A stretch of DNA of 41,390 nt from CAZEGV01 sp964511645. Its GTDB lineage: Bacteria > Bacteroidota > Bacteroidia > Cytophagales > JAAEPT01. Shown in pieces: positions 9,501 through 17,764 of this stretch. Within the stretch, counting starts at the first letter, position 1, and each line of letters opens with the position of its first letter. Both the position numbers and the translations under genes were made by a program. The stretch spans positions 1 through 41,390 of the forward strand of contig CAZEGV010000019.1 of assembly GCA_964511645.1 (NCBI GenBank), read 5' to 3'. The notes beneath the pieces are model-generated. The model had not been told where the DNA came from, made no database searches, and saw only the letters and a list, made by a program, of their open reading frames with translations.

Positions 9501-12500
9501 TACAAATAAAGTTTGTGAAGGAGATACCATTACAGTATCGGCTACTAATATTATAAATGGAGGTTCAGCCCCAATGTTTACATTGCTAGACGCATCAGGC
9601 TCAATATTAAAGGCTTCTCAACAAGCATCTAGTTTTACTTATGTACCAACAGACACGGTCTCTGTTCGGATAAAAATGAAATCTAATAGTATTTGTACAC
9701 CAGAAATAACTTTATCCGTTCTGGAAAAAGTAAAAATGATAAAAAATCCCAATATCTATATTAAGACCTCTGCTGATACTCTGTGTAGCGCTAGTGATAG
9801 TTTTTTATTGAAACTAGGAGATTCTTTAAAAGCAAAAATTACCTATACTTTTAGTCAAGGAGCTAATAATAGTACAACCCATAATTATAATGTGTTGGAT
9901 TCAATTATACGGGTGCCTTACCAGTCTGGTACAACTCAATTTGAGATACAGCAAACAGAGGTTGAAGGTTGTGTGTTTACTCCAATATCAGTATCTCCAA
10001 CTGCTACACTTCTAGGTTCTGCAAAACCAATTATTTCGGTTATTAGTATACAACACGAAACCTGTAAAAATAAAAATGATGGTAAAGCGTATCTAACCAC
10101 AGGAGGAGGTAAGGTGTCATGGTGGGTTCGTGCAGATGATTTTACAAATGGAGACTATATGGGATATTTTGATACACTAGATTTGACTGGGGATACTATC
10201 AATTATATAGTAGCTACAGATACTACAGGGAAATGTATAAGTGATACAAGTACAATAGAGATTAAGGCAGGCTTACCTATAATAACACCAAGCCTAGTTG
10301 TAGTAGGAGATACTACACCTTGTAAGGATGCAAATGAGGATTATACAGTACAAAGCTACACTAACGGAGGGGCTAACCCATTGTTTGTATGGTATTACAA
10401 TGGGACAAAGGTAAAGAGCACAACTAATGCTTCTTATATTTATACGGCAAGTTTTAATGATGTGATTAAAGTGAAAGTAGGCTTGGTAAGTGATGCCGCT
10501 TGTCGTGATACAGATACTGCGTTTCATGAATTAAATATTAAGCCTGTATCAGTTCCTATGAAACCAGAGATTGAACAAAAAGACACAGCCAAATGTAGTG
10601 GAACGGCTGTTTATACTATGAGTGCTAATAGCGGGGTATCACAAGGAGATACTATTACTTGGATTGTACCAACAAATGATATAAGCTCATATACAATCAA
10701 TGCTCGTACAGATTCTTTAACAGTGACTTTTCGTAATAAAAACATCGAGATTAGTGCTTTTGTGACAAACAAAAATGGCTGTATAAGTAAAGTTGATGTG
10801 TTTAAGGTTCATTTAGAAGACTGCCCGCTTATCGCAAATTTTACAATTGATAACGATTCTATTTGTGTAGGAAGCCCAGTTACTCTTATCGATAATTCGG
10901 TAGGAGATGACATTAAAACTTATAAATGGTATATAGACGATACTCTTCGATCTACTCAAACAACTACAATATACAATGATCATATATTTACCCAAGCAGG
11001 AGTATACGATGTGAAATTAATTGTGAGAACTGATAACAATAAGCAAGATGATACTTTGGCTAGTCAGGTAATTCATGTATTTGACACTATTCCAGACTTG
11101 CAAATCTTGGGAGAAGATACAATTTGCTCAGGAGACAATACTCAGCAATATACAGTAAATCTCAGTAATCCAGAGGTTTCTAAAACATGGCATTTCCATC
11201 ATGAAAACATAGATTACACGACTGATACCGTTACTTACCTACCATCATCAGCTCACAATGAGGATACATTGTTTTTGATTTTAAACTCAGCCTGTAAAGA
11301 AGAAGTGATACTTGAGAAACCACTTCAGTATAAATATTATGATTTGTCATCTATTCCAGATTTAGCGTCTTGTAATACAAAGGATACAATTATCTTACCT
11401 CAAGCTTTAGTGAGGGGTGATTATAAGTTCACTTTTACTTTAAAATCAGACCCATCAGTAACCAAAGATACTGCTATATTTACTCAGCAAGGCTTGTATT
11501 ATGTAGACCTCAAAGTAGGTACTACTTGTTCTGCCAGGGACTCAATCAAAGTAGGTTTATTGCCTGGGTTTAACCTAGAAGATGACCAAGAGATAATTAG
11601 TCACGATGTTACTTTTGAAGTAAAAGTAAAAGACAACGAGGGACTTTATATTAGCGACTTTGCTATTGATAAAAAGGTGTATACCACTGGTCATGGTGCA
11701 CAGATTACTATTAATGATAATACCAAGTTAATTAGTTATAAGGTGGCGGATGATTTCTATGGATTAGATAGCTTTTATTATGTAGTCTCTAACCCAGATT
11801 GTCCTTCAGCTACTAAAGACAGTGCTACTGTACGAATAAAGATAAGACCCGAACAAAATGATGCAATAGTAATCCCCACAGAAAAAAATGGTGTGTTTAT
11901 CTTTGGTGAAACTGGAGTGACTAAAGCATTCAAAGGTAAATTTGATTATATCGTTTACGATAGCTTGACGGGTAAAGGAGGTCAGTATCAAGAAATTGAC
12001 AATGGGTTTTTGAAAATAAAATATCAATCTAAACCTAGTGAGGATGTCTTAGGTTATGACGCTTGTTTTATCGCTTTTGGTGATACTCTCTGTGAGCGGG
12101 GAAGGGTAGAGTTACATTTTTCAGGAGAAGTGAAATCCGTATCGTTCAAAGATAAAAGCAGAGGTGACTTACAAGTGATTGTTTATAACGTAGTGACTCC
12201 AGATGGTGATGGTATTCATGATTTCTTAGAAATACGAATTGTAGAAAAACAAACAGGAGATTATGTTTACCCATCAAGCGGAGAGACTAGTGTTTTGAAA
12301 ATTTTCAATAAAATAGGAGGCTTGGTATATGAACGTACAAACTATTCGTTAGGAGAGCAAGATGCCTTTGTAGGGCTTGATGATGACGGGGATATTTTGC
12401 CAGAAGGGACATATTACTATGTGTATGAAGCAGAGGTAAAAGACAAGGAACAAGGATTGTTGAAATTACAAGGTAAACACTTTAATGTATCAGGTTTCTT

Positions 12501-12516
12501 CATCTTACAACGATAG
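6562..12516 (+). CDS. giant T9SS-exported surface protein: beta-helix, IPT/TIG and Ig-like/PKD modules, type B C-terminal domain
   Basis: A 1984-residue secreted protein. I choose the ATG at 6562 because it opens directly on a signal peptide (MKKFYLFLSVLVFFIGFSFG); an in-frame TTG at 6523 would place 13 odd residues before it. Residues about 35-465 look like a right-handed parallel beta-helix: repeated N-rich rungs such as NSSFIKN and NCNFRGG, closing with the common DLGAIE ending. Two IPT/TIG-like modules follow at about 600-790, a run of cysteine-containing Ig-like modules to about 1420, a PKD-like module at about 1420-1500, and a cadherin/VCBS-like module at about 1670-1765. Residues about 1876-1984 form the gliding-motility-associated (CHU_C-type) sorting domain: VVTPDGDGIHDF, then LKIFNKIGGLVYE, then LPEGTYYYV. 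Expected at the cell surface or released through T9SS. No PorP/SprF gene is adjacent. Ligand unknown. Confidence 0.88.
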   Translation: MKKFYLFLSVLVFFIGFSFGQQKFEVENTNDDDKGSLRVILSKISSSSPATIIILDPNIMGGDVLIIKSNLEIPIGVSLLATNGKVTFKAGNEKTGVVTKGDPQSQNNKTVFSGIIFKGFKNTALIIEDYTKSQFVDINNCDFINNEIKKNNEIKPAAIGLINTGNVVINIKNSSFIKNIGNGAGAIRVKEDNTVIIKKSTFENNKVSLFTPPTTGIKIGKGAAISGDNARVEIENCNFRGGVAKDGGAIFQKNGTLNVSQSFFGKNTALRGGAIMCENVASEIHNNTFFDNGNSDIEPKIVPEKGSALYLFRNSVSASTGYEINFNTIVANKGSTDKGSAVYLEDNTTTVLTANIIVDNYKGVITSGADVYVEKGSVILDNNFIRKAFGINKNVIEKNGNKIDGGIKSGIPQPYKPKPINGSFTYALPLSCGAEAINAFTGKLDYPEDQLINTREVFGKKDLGAIEMQNTPAMAVKSNASILVISDTINLFTTLNITNDCVTDIVEAEFKILNNYSSAALIFNNSTINSTPTKDNNNVVKGIVIKGEKSKSFYENLIKNELKFSHLNISVWDRNDVSLAYKFTDSGGDVTTDTLTIKYPKVPEVYSIPSYDVGIKDTVKLEGQDFANATSIEVKAGYSRPTGAGGIARPLASITIASANFINLSDTTISFVVPDMTAGPYTPTVYNQYGTGSGGGTTSPIFTLNKPKIGNLSDTVGYVGDTIVVTGNYMANITKIKIGDVDVPMYIFSDSSGYFVLPDISASTSKTLSITNAAGTGSYSSVLSNHSDTIVDLDVKDQLCVGDTFIVRFKPKWSFTNTSVVVKGYKSGVSPLEEIMLKDNIVIDTPNQLFSVKIVATEPVHQLWIEQKNNANVKSKITDIVIRPLTKITTQPVDITNCARSSVSLSVVAVGNNLTYEWEKDNNSSIPTVTNDTLLFTYLDNTDVGGYKVTVMGTCDTVVSNTAKVAITTSTALSVGISVNTNKVCEGDTITVSATNIINGGSAPMFTLLDASGSILKASQQASSFTYVPTDTVSVRIKMKSNSICTPEITLSVLEKVKMIKNPNIYIKTSADTLCSASDSFLLKLGDSLKAKITYTFSQGANNSTTHNYNVLDSIIRVPYQSGTTQFEIQQTEVEGCVFTPISVSPTATLLGSAKPIISVISIQHETCKNKNDGKAYLTTGGGKVSWWVRADDFTNGDYMGYFDTLDLTGDTINYIVATDTTGKCISDTSTIEIKAGLPIITPSLVVVGDTTPCKDANEDYTVQSYTNGGANPLFVWYYNGTKVKSTTNASYIYTASFNDVIKVKVGLVSDAACRDTDTAFHELNIKPVSVPMKPEIEQKDTAKCSGTAVYTMSANSGVSQGDTITWIVPTNDISSYTINARTDSLTVTFRNKNIEISAFVTNKNGCISKVDVFKVHLEDCPLIANFTIDNDSICVGSPVTLIDNSVGDDIKTYKWYIDDTLRSTQTTTIYNDHIFTQAGVYDVKLIVRTDNNKQDDTLASQVIHVFDTIPDLQILGEDTICSGDNTQQYTVNLSNPEVSKTWHFHHENIDYTTDTVTYLPSSAHNEDTLFLILNSACKEEVILEKPLQYKYYDLSSIPDLASCNTKDTIILPQALVRGDYKFTFTLKSDPSVTKDTAIFTQQGLYYVDLKVGTTCSARDSIKVGLLPGFNLEDDQEIISHDVTFEVKVKDNEGLYISDFAIDKKVYTTGHGAQITINDNTKLISYKVADDFYGLDSFYYVVSNPDCPSATKDSATVRIKIRPEQNDAIVIPTEKNGVFIFGETGVTKAFKGKFDYIVYDSLTGKGGQYQEIDNGFLKIKYQSKPSEDVLGYDACFIAFGDTLCERGRVELHFSGEVKSVSFKDKSRGDLQVIVYNVVTPDGDGIHDFLEIRIVEKQTGDYVYPSSGETSVLKIFNKIGGLVYERTNYSLGEQDAFVGLDDDGDILPEGTYYYVYEAEVKDKEQGLLKLQGKHFNVSGFFILQR

Positions 12517-12540
12517 TAGTATAAAGGTAAAATAAAAATT

Positions 12541-12644
12541 TGGGCATTCCCCCATTCGCCAAAACGAAGGCTCATGCGGTCGGGTTTTCTGTTCCCAATC
12601 TTCCCGAAAAAAAAATCGGGAAGGATTTCCACGTCAACCCCTAA
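12541..12644 (-). ncRNA. structured intergenic repeat, copy A (possible Flavo-1-like RNA)
   Basis: Read on the minus strand this starts TAGGGGTTGACGTGG, continues AAATCC, then a hairpin CTTCCCGA / TCGGGAAG (12600-12623), then GATTGGGAACAGAAAACCCGACC and a tail ending GGGGGAATGCCC. The same ordered blocks recur at 16054-16164, 24733-24876 and 24951-25085, while the hairpin between them differs in sequence. That pattern fits a conserved RNA structure or a mobile intergenic repeat. From memory it recalls the Flavo-1 motif, which I cannot verify here. It sits between convergent gene ends of the surface protein and the dehydrogenase. Confidence 0.5.
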
Positions 12645-12704
12645 TGCAAAAAAAAGTAAACAGTAATTAGGGAACAGTGATAAGCGAAGAGCGAAAATTT
12701 TTTG

Positions 12705-12724
12705 TGTCAGCCAGAGCTTGTCGA
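12705..12724. repeat. TTCGACAAGCTC-type intergenic repeat
   Basis: The minus strand reads GTCTTCGACAAGCTCTGGCTGAC across this site. Related sequences occur at about 24815-24836 (minus) and 25006-25026 (plus). The core CTTCGACAAG is shared with small deviations. Similar TTCGACA(A/G)GCTC sequences are familiar from intergenic DNA of other Bacteroidota, as I recall. Confidence 0.4.
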
Positions 12725-12747
12725 AGACAAAAAAGATGGGTGAATAG

Positions 12748-15681
12748 TTAAAATGGTATGACTATCGCTTCTAGCAAAATCTCTACAGGATGTAAAGCAT
12801 TCTCATCCGTTCCATCTTTTATTTGGTGACGACAAGAAGTGCCGGGAGCCGCAATAATAGTATTCGGCTCAGCATCTCTAATAGCAGGGAATAAAACCAA
12901 TTCACCAATATCCATAGAAGTCTTATAGTGGTCTTTGTCATAACCAAAAGAACCAGACATTCCACAGCACCCACTCGGTATCGTTTCTACGGTATAGTTT
13001 TTAGGTAACTCAAGTATCTTTTGACTAAAACTAGTAGAAGACAATGCTTTTTGGTGGCAATGCCCATGTAATTTTATTTTATTAGGCTTGGTCGTAAAAC
13101 TATCACTGCTAATATTTCCTTTGTCTACCTCGTTAGCTATAAATTCTTCTATGGTGTAGCTATGCTTCTTTAACTCATTAGCGGAAGCTTTTAAGTCATT
13201 GTTTACAAGCTTGGGATACTCATCCCTAAAAGTCAAAATAGACGAAGGTTCGATACCGACTAATGGTCTCTCTTCTGTGATAATGTCTTTGAGTAAGTTA
13301 ATATTAGTATTAGCAATCTTTTGAGCATAATCTAGCAAACCTTTAGAGATAGCAGGTCTACCACTTTCTACATGTTGAGGGATAATTACTTCATAGCCCA
13401 ATTTCACTAATAACTGGATAGTAGCAATCCCGATGTGCACATCGTTGTAATTGACTACTTCATCTGCAAATAGATGAATAGTCCCTAGTACCGTAGCTTT
13501 CTTCTCTAAGTTTTTATAATGTTTTTTATACCATTTTCTCAAAGTCGTATTTGCCAAAGGAGGTAAAGTTCGCTCTGGAGCAATATTCATTACCAACTTT
13601 ATAAGATGCTTGATGCCTGGGGTTTTGGTACTTAGGTTAAACAACCAAGGTACATAAGAGAATATAGCATTGGTTTTAGCAACAGTCCCAATCATCCTAT
13701 CAGCAAGAGAGTGTCCGTTGGCTTTGGCGTATTGGTACATAAATTCACTTTTGAGTGCCGCCATATCTACATTGGACGGGCAATCACTTTTGCAACCCTT
13801 ACAGCTCAAGCACAAGTCCATTACCTCTTTTATCTCTTCATGGTCAAACGGGTTTTGTTTATTAGAGTTGGTCAAGAACTCTCGTAGTACATTTGCCCTA
13901 GCTCTTGTACTGTCTTTTTCGTTGCGAGTAGCCATATAGCTTGGGCACATTGTCCCACCAGATATATGCGTACGGCGACACACTCCTGTTCCGTTACACT
14001 TCTCGGTCATCCGTAAGATGCCCATTGTTTCTTCAAAATCTAGTTTTGTATCATGTTCAGGAGTCTCCACATCTTCTTGGTAGCGAAGAGTTTCATTCAT
14101 AGGGGGAGCATTTACAATCTTATTAGGATTAAAAATATCTTCAGGATCCCAAATCTGTTTTACCCTCTCAATAAGTTTGTAATTATGGTCCCCAATCATT
14201 TTCCTGATAAAAGGAGCTCTTACTCTTCCATCCCCATGCTCCCCACTCATCGAACCTTTGTATTTTTTTACAAGCGTAGCTACTTCGTCTGTAATCGTAA
14301 AAAATAATGCCCTGTCTTTTTTCTTTTTGAGATCGAGGATAGGGCGAAGGTGAATCTCACCATCCCCAGCATGGGCATAGTAGATGCTTTTTTTACCATG
14401 TTTAAACATGATTTCATCAAACTCTTCAATGAAGTCAGGTAAATCTTCTACTTTTACAGCGGTATCTTCTATGCAGGCAACACCCTTAGCATCACCAGGA
14501 ATATTAGCTAATAATCCTAATCCATCAGCTCGTAAGCTCCACACTTTTTGAGTGTCAGCTCCCCATATTATAGGAAAATGATAACCATACCCAGCTTCTT
14601 GTACTTCCTTTGTAACAATGTCACAGAGTGTTTGTACTTCTTTTTTTGTGTCTCGCTCAAACTCGACACAAAGTACACCTTCTGGATCTCCTTTTATAAA
14701 AAAACTGTTGGCAAGTTGTGCTGGGTTAGACTTTGTGCAATCTATAATGGTTTTATCCATCAACTCAGAAGCACCAGGTTTGTGTTTCATGGCAATGATA
14801 TTAGCCTTGAGTGAGTGATTGATTGACTTACTATGGATGGCAAGAATTGCCCGCTCCTTAGGAGGTAAGTCCACTAAGTTTAATTTAATTTCGGTAGTAA
14901 AAGCTAGTGTGCCTTCTGATCCTGCTAGGAGTTTACAGAAATTAAAGTCTTCCTTGCCTTCGGTAAATACTTGAGACTCTAATAATACATCAATCGCATA
15001 ACCCGTATTTCTCCTGTTGATAACAGGGTCTGGAAATTCTTTACGGATCTCATTTTGGTTAGCCTCATTACTAAGCATTGTTTTGAACTCTCTGTAAATG
15101 TCTCCTTCTAATGTGGTTAGTTTACACTTGTCTAAAAAAACTTGTTGAGAGATAGCTTTGAACTCTACTTCATTACCGTCAGATAAAATTGTTTTGAGAG
15201 ACAAAGTATGGTCTCTCGTTGTACCATATATAGGTGAGTGAGTGCCACAAGAATTATTGCCGACCATTCCTCCCATCATACACCGGCTTGCTGTTGATGT
15301 CTCAGGACCAAAAAACAGACCGTAAGGTTTCAAAAAGGTGTTTAAATCATTACGAATTACGCCAGGCTGTACCCGTACCCATTTTTCTTCTTGATTAACC
15401 TCTAGTATTTGCGTAAAATATTTAGAAACATCTACGATGATTCCACTTCCTACTACTTGTCCAGCTAGTGATGTACCCGCAGTACGAGGTATAAGGGCGG
15501 TTTTTAAGTTTTTGGCAAGTTTAATAAGTTGTTTGATGTCCTCATTGCTTTTAGGTCTTGTCACAGCAAGAGGCATCTCTCGGTATACCGAGGCATCAGT
15601 AGCATAAATAGTACGTTGGGTAAAATCAGTGTAAATATCTCCCTCAAAAAAATCTTTTAGTGCGTCTATTTTTGCTAACAT
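12748..15681 (-). CDS. FAD- and Fe-S-containing 2-hydroxyacid dehydrogenase (YdiJ/GlcD-GlpC fusion type)
   Basis: A 977-residue fusion of a GlcD-like flavin dehydrogenase and a GlpC-like iron-sulfur/CCG protein, the layout of E. coli YdiJ (about 1018 residues), which oxidises D-2-hydroxyglutarate. D-lactate is the main alternative substrate. The FAD-binding part shows PRTAGTSLAGQVVGSG near residues 61-76, GMVGNNSCGTHS, and the C-terminal flavin-oxidase motif SGEHGDGRVRAPFI. Two 4Fe-4S sites follow: CNGTGVCRR...MCPSY near 563-585 and CLSCKGCKSDCP near 620-630. Two CCG modules end the protein: GHCHQKAL and SGCCGMSGSFGY. It is probably peripheral at the inner membrane, passing electrons to the quinone pool. 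Single-gene unit with its own -7 box. Confidence 0.88.
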   Translation of the reverse strand: MLAKIDALKDFFEGDIYTDFTQRTIYATDASVYREMPLAVTRPKSNEDIKQLIKLAKNLKTALIPRTAGTSLAGQVVGSGIIVDVSKYFTQILEVNQEEKWVRVQPGVIRNDLNTFLKPYGLFFGPETSTASRCMMGGMVGNNSCGTHSPIYGTTRDHTLSLKTILSDGNEVEFKAISQQVFLDKCKLTTLEGDIYREFKTMLSNEANQNEIRKEFPDPVINRRNTGYAIDVLLESQVFTEGKEDFNFCKLLAGSEGTLAFTTEIKLNLVDLPPKERAILAIHSKSINHSLKANIIAMKHKPGASELMDKTIIDCTKSNPAQLANSFFIKGDPEGVLCVEFERDTKKEVQTLCDIVTKEVQEAGYGYHFPIIWGADTQKVWSLRADGLGLLANIPGDAKGVACIEDTAVKVEDLPDFIEEFDEIMFKHGKKSIYYAHAGDGEIHLRPILDLKKKKDRALFFTITDEVATLVKKYKGSMSGEHGDGRVRAPFIRKMIGDHNYKLIERVKQIWDPEDIFNPNKIVNAPPMNETLRYQEDVETPEHDTKLDFEETMGILRMTEKCNGTGVCRRTHISGGTMCPSYMATRNEKDSTRARANVLREFLTNSNKQNPFDHEEIKEVMDLCLSCKGCKSDCPSNVDMAALKSEFMYQYAKANGHSLADRMIGTVAKTNAIFSYVPWLFNLSTKTPGIKHLIKLVMNIAPERTLPPLANTTLRKWYKKHYKNLEKKATVLGTIHLFADEVVNYNDVHIGIATIQLLVKLGYEVIIPQHVESGRPAISKGLLDYAQKIANTNINLLKDIITEERPLVGIEPSSILTFRDEYPKLVNNDLKASANELKKHSYTIEEFIANEVDKGNISSDSFTTKPNKIKLHGHCHQKALSSTSFSQKILELPKNYTVETIPSGCCGMSGSFGYDKDHYKTSMDIGELVLFPAIRDAEPNTIIAAPGTSCRHQIKDGTDENALHPVEILLEAIVIPF

Positions 15682-15700
15682 ATTTTTGGTCTTAAGCTCA

Positions 15701-15708
15701 CAAAGATA
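15701..15708 (-). promoter_or_regulatory. -7 promoter box for the YdiJ-type dehydrogenase
   Basis: TATCTTTG on the minus strand is an exact TAnnTTTG match, 19 bp before the ATG at 15681, predicting a short leader of about 15 nt. No convincing -33 element is visible. Confidence 0.5.
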
Positions 15709-15767
15709 ATACTTTTTGGATGAATAGTAAAAACGTAAATAGATTTGTGTAGCTAAATGCGGATTGG

Positions 15768-15925
15768 TACCATATTGACTATAATCTACGTCAATTATCT
15801 TGTTTGTTTTTCACATTCTCTTCGTTAAAATAATCTACCGTAACTAGTTATGCTAAATTATTTTGCCTTAATAATGCAAAAAACAATTCAATCTAATCTA
15901 GGCGCATATTACGATCAAAATGGTA
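15768..15925. mobile_element. 158-bp MITE-like repeat with imperfect terminal inverted repeats
   Basis: The element begins TACCATATTGACTATAAT and ends ATTACGATCAAAATGGTA; the reverse complement of the end is TACCATTTTGATCGTAAT, so the ends form an 18-bp inverted repeat with five mismatches. Its first 51 bp recur without a difference at 41340-41390, where the window stops, and its right end recurs with one change in the palindrome at 54-110. It has no coding capacity. An inner inverted repeat AAAATAAT / ATTATTTT is also present. No obvious target duplication flanks this copy. Repetition plus inverted ends support a non-autonomous mobile element; no autonomous partner is visible in the window. 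Confidence 0.65.
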
Positions 15926-16031
15926 TGAGATGAGTAGTATAAGGCTTTATTTATTGAGGGTTTTCTCAGCTATTTCAATTCTGCTTGTTTCGTTTTGCTC
16001 ACATGATTTAGAGAAATGACTACTGGTGGAT

Positions 16032-16164
16032 TCCCTAAGGTACACACTTTGCGTGAGGGATAGTAGTGACATCCTTTTTTTTACTTAATAACAATAATAA
16101 ATAAAAAAGATATAACGAATAGCCCGACCTTACTTTCCTTTTTCAGGAGAGTAAGGTCACGCCC
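16032..16164 (+). ncRNA. structured intergenic repeat, copy B (possible Flavo-1-like RNA)
   Basis: On the plus strand: TCCCT (16032-16036) can pair with AGGGA (16056-16060), then GAGGGATAGTAGTGACATCC, a T-run that can pair with the A-run before GATATAACG, then AATAGCCCGACC, and a terminal 13-bp hairpin (16126-16138 with 16146-16158, one wobble pair, 7-nt loop). The order of conserved blocks is the same as in the copies at 24951-25085 (plus) and on the minus strand at 12541-12644 and 24733-24876. The terminal hairpin lies right after the porX stop codon and could also stop porX transcripts. Confidence 0.5.
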
Positions 16165-16167
16165 AAA

Positions 16168-17718
16168 TTATTTTTTAGACATTGTAATTAGAGGACAAAT
16201 CATTTCTTCTAAAGAGATTCCTCCATGCTGAAAGGTGTCTGTGTAGTATTTGACATAGTGGTTATAGTTGTTGGGGTAAGCGAAGAAATAGTCTTCTTTG
16301 GCAAATACATACCTTGTGGATACGTTTCGGCTGGGTAGCCCGATTTTGGATGGGTCGTTAAACACAACTGCATCTTTAGATGAAAAACTTAGGCTTTTTC
16401 CTGCTTTATAACGAAGATTGGTAGTCGTCTTTCGGTCTCCAATTATTTTAATAGGTTTGTCTACTTTTACTGTTCCATGATCGGTGGTAAGGATGATTTT
16501 ATAATCTGTTTTGGACAGTTCTTTTATTAAGTCAAACAATGGTGAGTGCTCAAACCAAGATTTGGTGAGTGAGCGATAAGCAGCGTCATCACTGGCTAGT
16601 TCTCTAATCATTGCCATATCTGTTCGGGCGTGAGAGAGCATGTCTACAAAGTTGAATACAACTGCATTTAGATTGTTTTTTTCAAGATTTTTTAATGTGC
16701 TGACATATTGTTTGCCTTGCTCGTTGCTAAATATTTTGTTGAAAGAGTAGGGAAGGTCTAGCCTTAATCTTTTTAATTGTTCTCCCAAGAGTTCGCCTTC
16801 AAATTGGTTTTTACTACCTTCTTCGTCTTCATAAGTCCAGTAGCTTCTGTGTTGTTTTACGATGTCGATTGGTAGTAGCCCAGAGAATATTGAGTTGCGT
16901 GCGTAAGCTGTGGTCGTGGGCAATAAGGCACTATAAACTTCTTCTTTTTCTACTTTCATATATTTGGTAATATATGGTTGAAGCTCTAGCCATTGGTCAT
17001 ATCGCAAGTTATCGACTAGGATGAAAAACACTTTTTCTCCTTTTTTGAGTAGGTTGTAGGTTTTTTTTCGAATTATTTCGTGTGATAGCATTGGTCTGTT
17101 TTCTTCAGAATCAAACCACTTGGGGTATTCGTTGGCGATAAATGATGAGAAGTTAGCATTGGCTTCTTTTTTTTGAGAAAGAAAAACTTCTTTCATGCTT
17201 TTTTGGTCTGTACGCTCTATGTCTAAGTCGTAACGGACTAGCGTCTTGTAAATATCTACCCAATCTTCAAAGTTTTTACAGTCATTATATCGAGAAGATA
17301 ACTCCATAAAATCATCTCGATATTTAGCATTTATCTTTTCAGATACAATTTGGTTGTTGTGCAATACTTTTTTGAGAGACATCAATATCTGGTTGGGATT
17401 GATGGGCTTGATGAGGTAGTCTGCAATCTTTGATCCGATAGCTTCTTCCATAATGTGTTCCTCCTCACTTTTGGTAATCATGATAACAGGTAATGAGGGC
17501 TTGATGATTTTTATTTCGGATAATACTGCTAATCCTGGCATTCCTGGCATGTTTTCGTCTAAAAAAACACAATCAAAATTTTTCTTTTTAATTTCTTCTA
17601 AAGCTTCCACTCCGCTGTTTACAGGGCTTACGTCATAGCCTTTAGACTCTAAAAACATGATGTGGGCTTTTAGTAAATTAATTTCATCATCTGCCCATAA
17701 AATAGTATATCTTTGCAT
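16168..17718 (-). CDS. porX: PorX: response regulator fused to a PglZ/alkaline-phosphatase-like domain, T9SS regulator
   Basis: A 516-residue cytoplasmic two-domain protein. The receiver domain (residues 1-120) has the acidic pocket D10-D11, phosphoacceptor D54 in FLDENMPG, T82 and K104. The C-terminal PglZ domain, of the alkaline phosphatase superfamily, shows DNLRYDQW (D236), LPTTTAYARN, and the metal site TTDHGT (D413, H414). In Porphyromonas gingivalis and Flavobacterium johnsoniae PorX, paired with histidine kinase PorY, is needed for T9SS function; the PglZ domain is reported to cleave oligonucleotides. All key residues are present. It is divergent from the HD gene with only 46 bp between starts. 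No porY kinase is in the window, which is usual. Confidence 0.95.
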   Translation of the reverse strand: MQRYTILWADDEINLLKAHIMFLESKGYDVSPVNSGVEALEEIKKKNFDCVFLDENMPGMPGLAVLSEIKIIKPSLPVIMITKSEEEHIMEEAIGSKIADYLIKPINPNQILMSLKKVLHNNQIVSEKINAKYRDDFMELSSRYNDCKNFEDWVDIYKTLVRYDLDIERTDQKSMKEVFLSQKKEANANFSSFIANEYPKWFDSEENRPMLSHEIIRKKTYNLLKKGEKVFFILVDNLRYDQWLELQPYITKYMKVEKEEVYSALLPTTTAYARNSIFSGLLPIDIVKQHRSYWTYEDEEGSKNQFEGELLGEQLKRLRLDLPYSFNKIFSNEQGKQYVSTLKNLEKNNLNAVVFNFVDMLSHARTDMAMIRELASDDAAYRSLTKSWFEHSPLFDLIKELSKTDYKIILTTDHGTVKVDKPIKIIGDRKTTTNLRYKAGKSLSFSSKDAVVFNDPSKIGLPSRNVSTRYVFAKEDYFFAYPNNYNHYVKYYTDTFQHGGISLEEMICPLITMSKK

Positions 17719-17764
17719 ATCTTCAATGTCTTTGAATCTGTAACGCTCTAGAAAGTAAAAAATT

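Larger units (their letters stand above)
15682..16167. other. intergenic region between porX and the YdiJ-type gene
   Basis: This 486-bp gap holds, in order, the promoter region of the dehydrogenase, the 158-bp MITE-like repeat, about 100 bp in which I recognise only TATAAGG-CTTTATTTA (also found, with a 2-bp insertion, just after the palindrome at 54-110), and structured repeat copy B. No open reading frame of note is present. Confidence 0.7.

Noticed and set aside
12541..12747. CRISPR array or tRNA in the intergenic repeats
   Set aside because: No regularly spaced direct repeats and no cloverleaf were found in any intergenic region; the repeats are single, structured and far apart.
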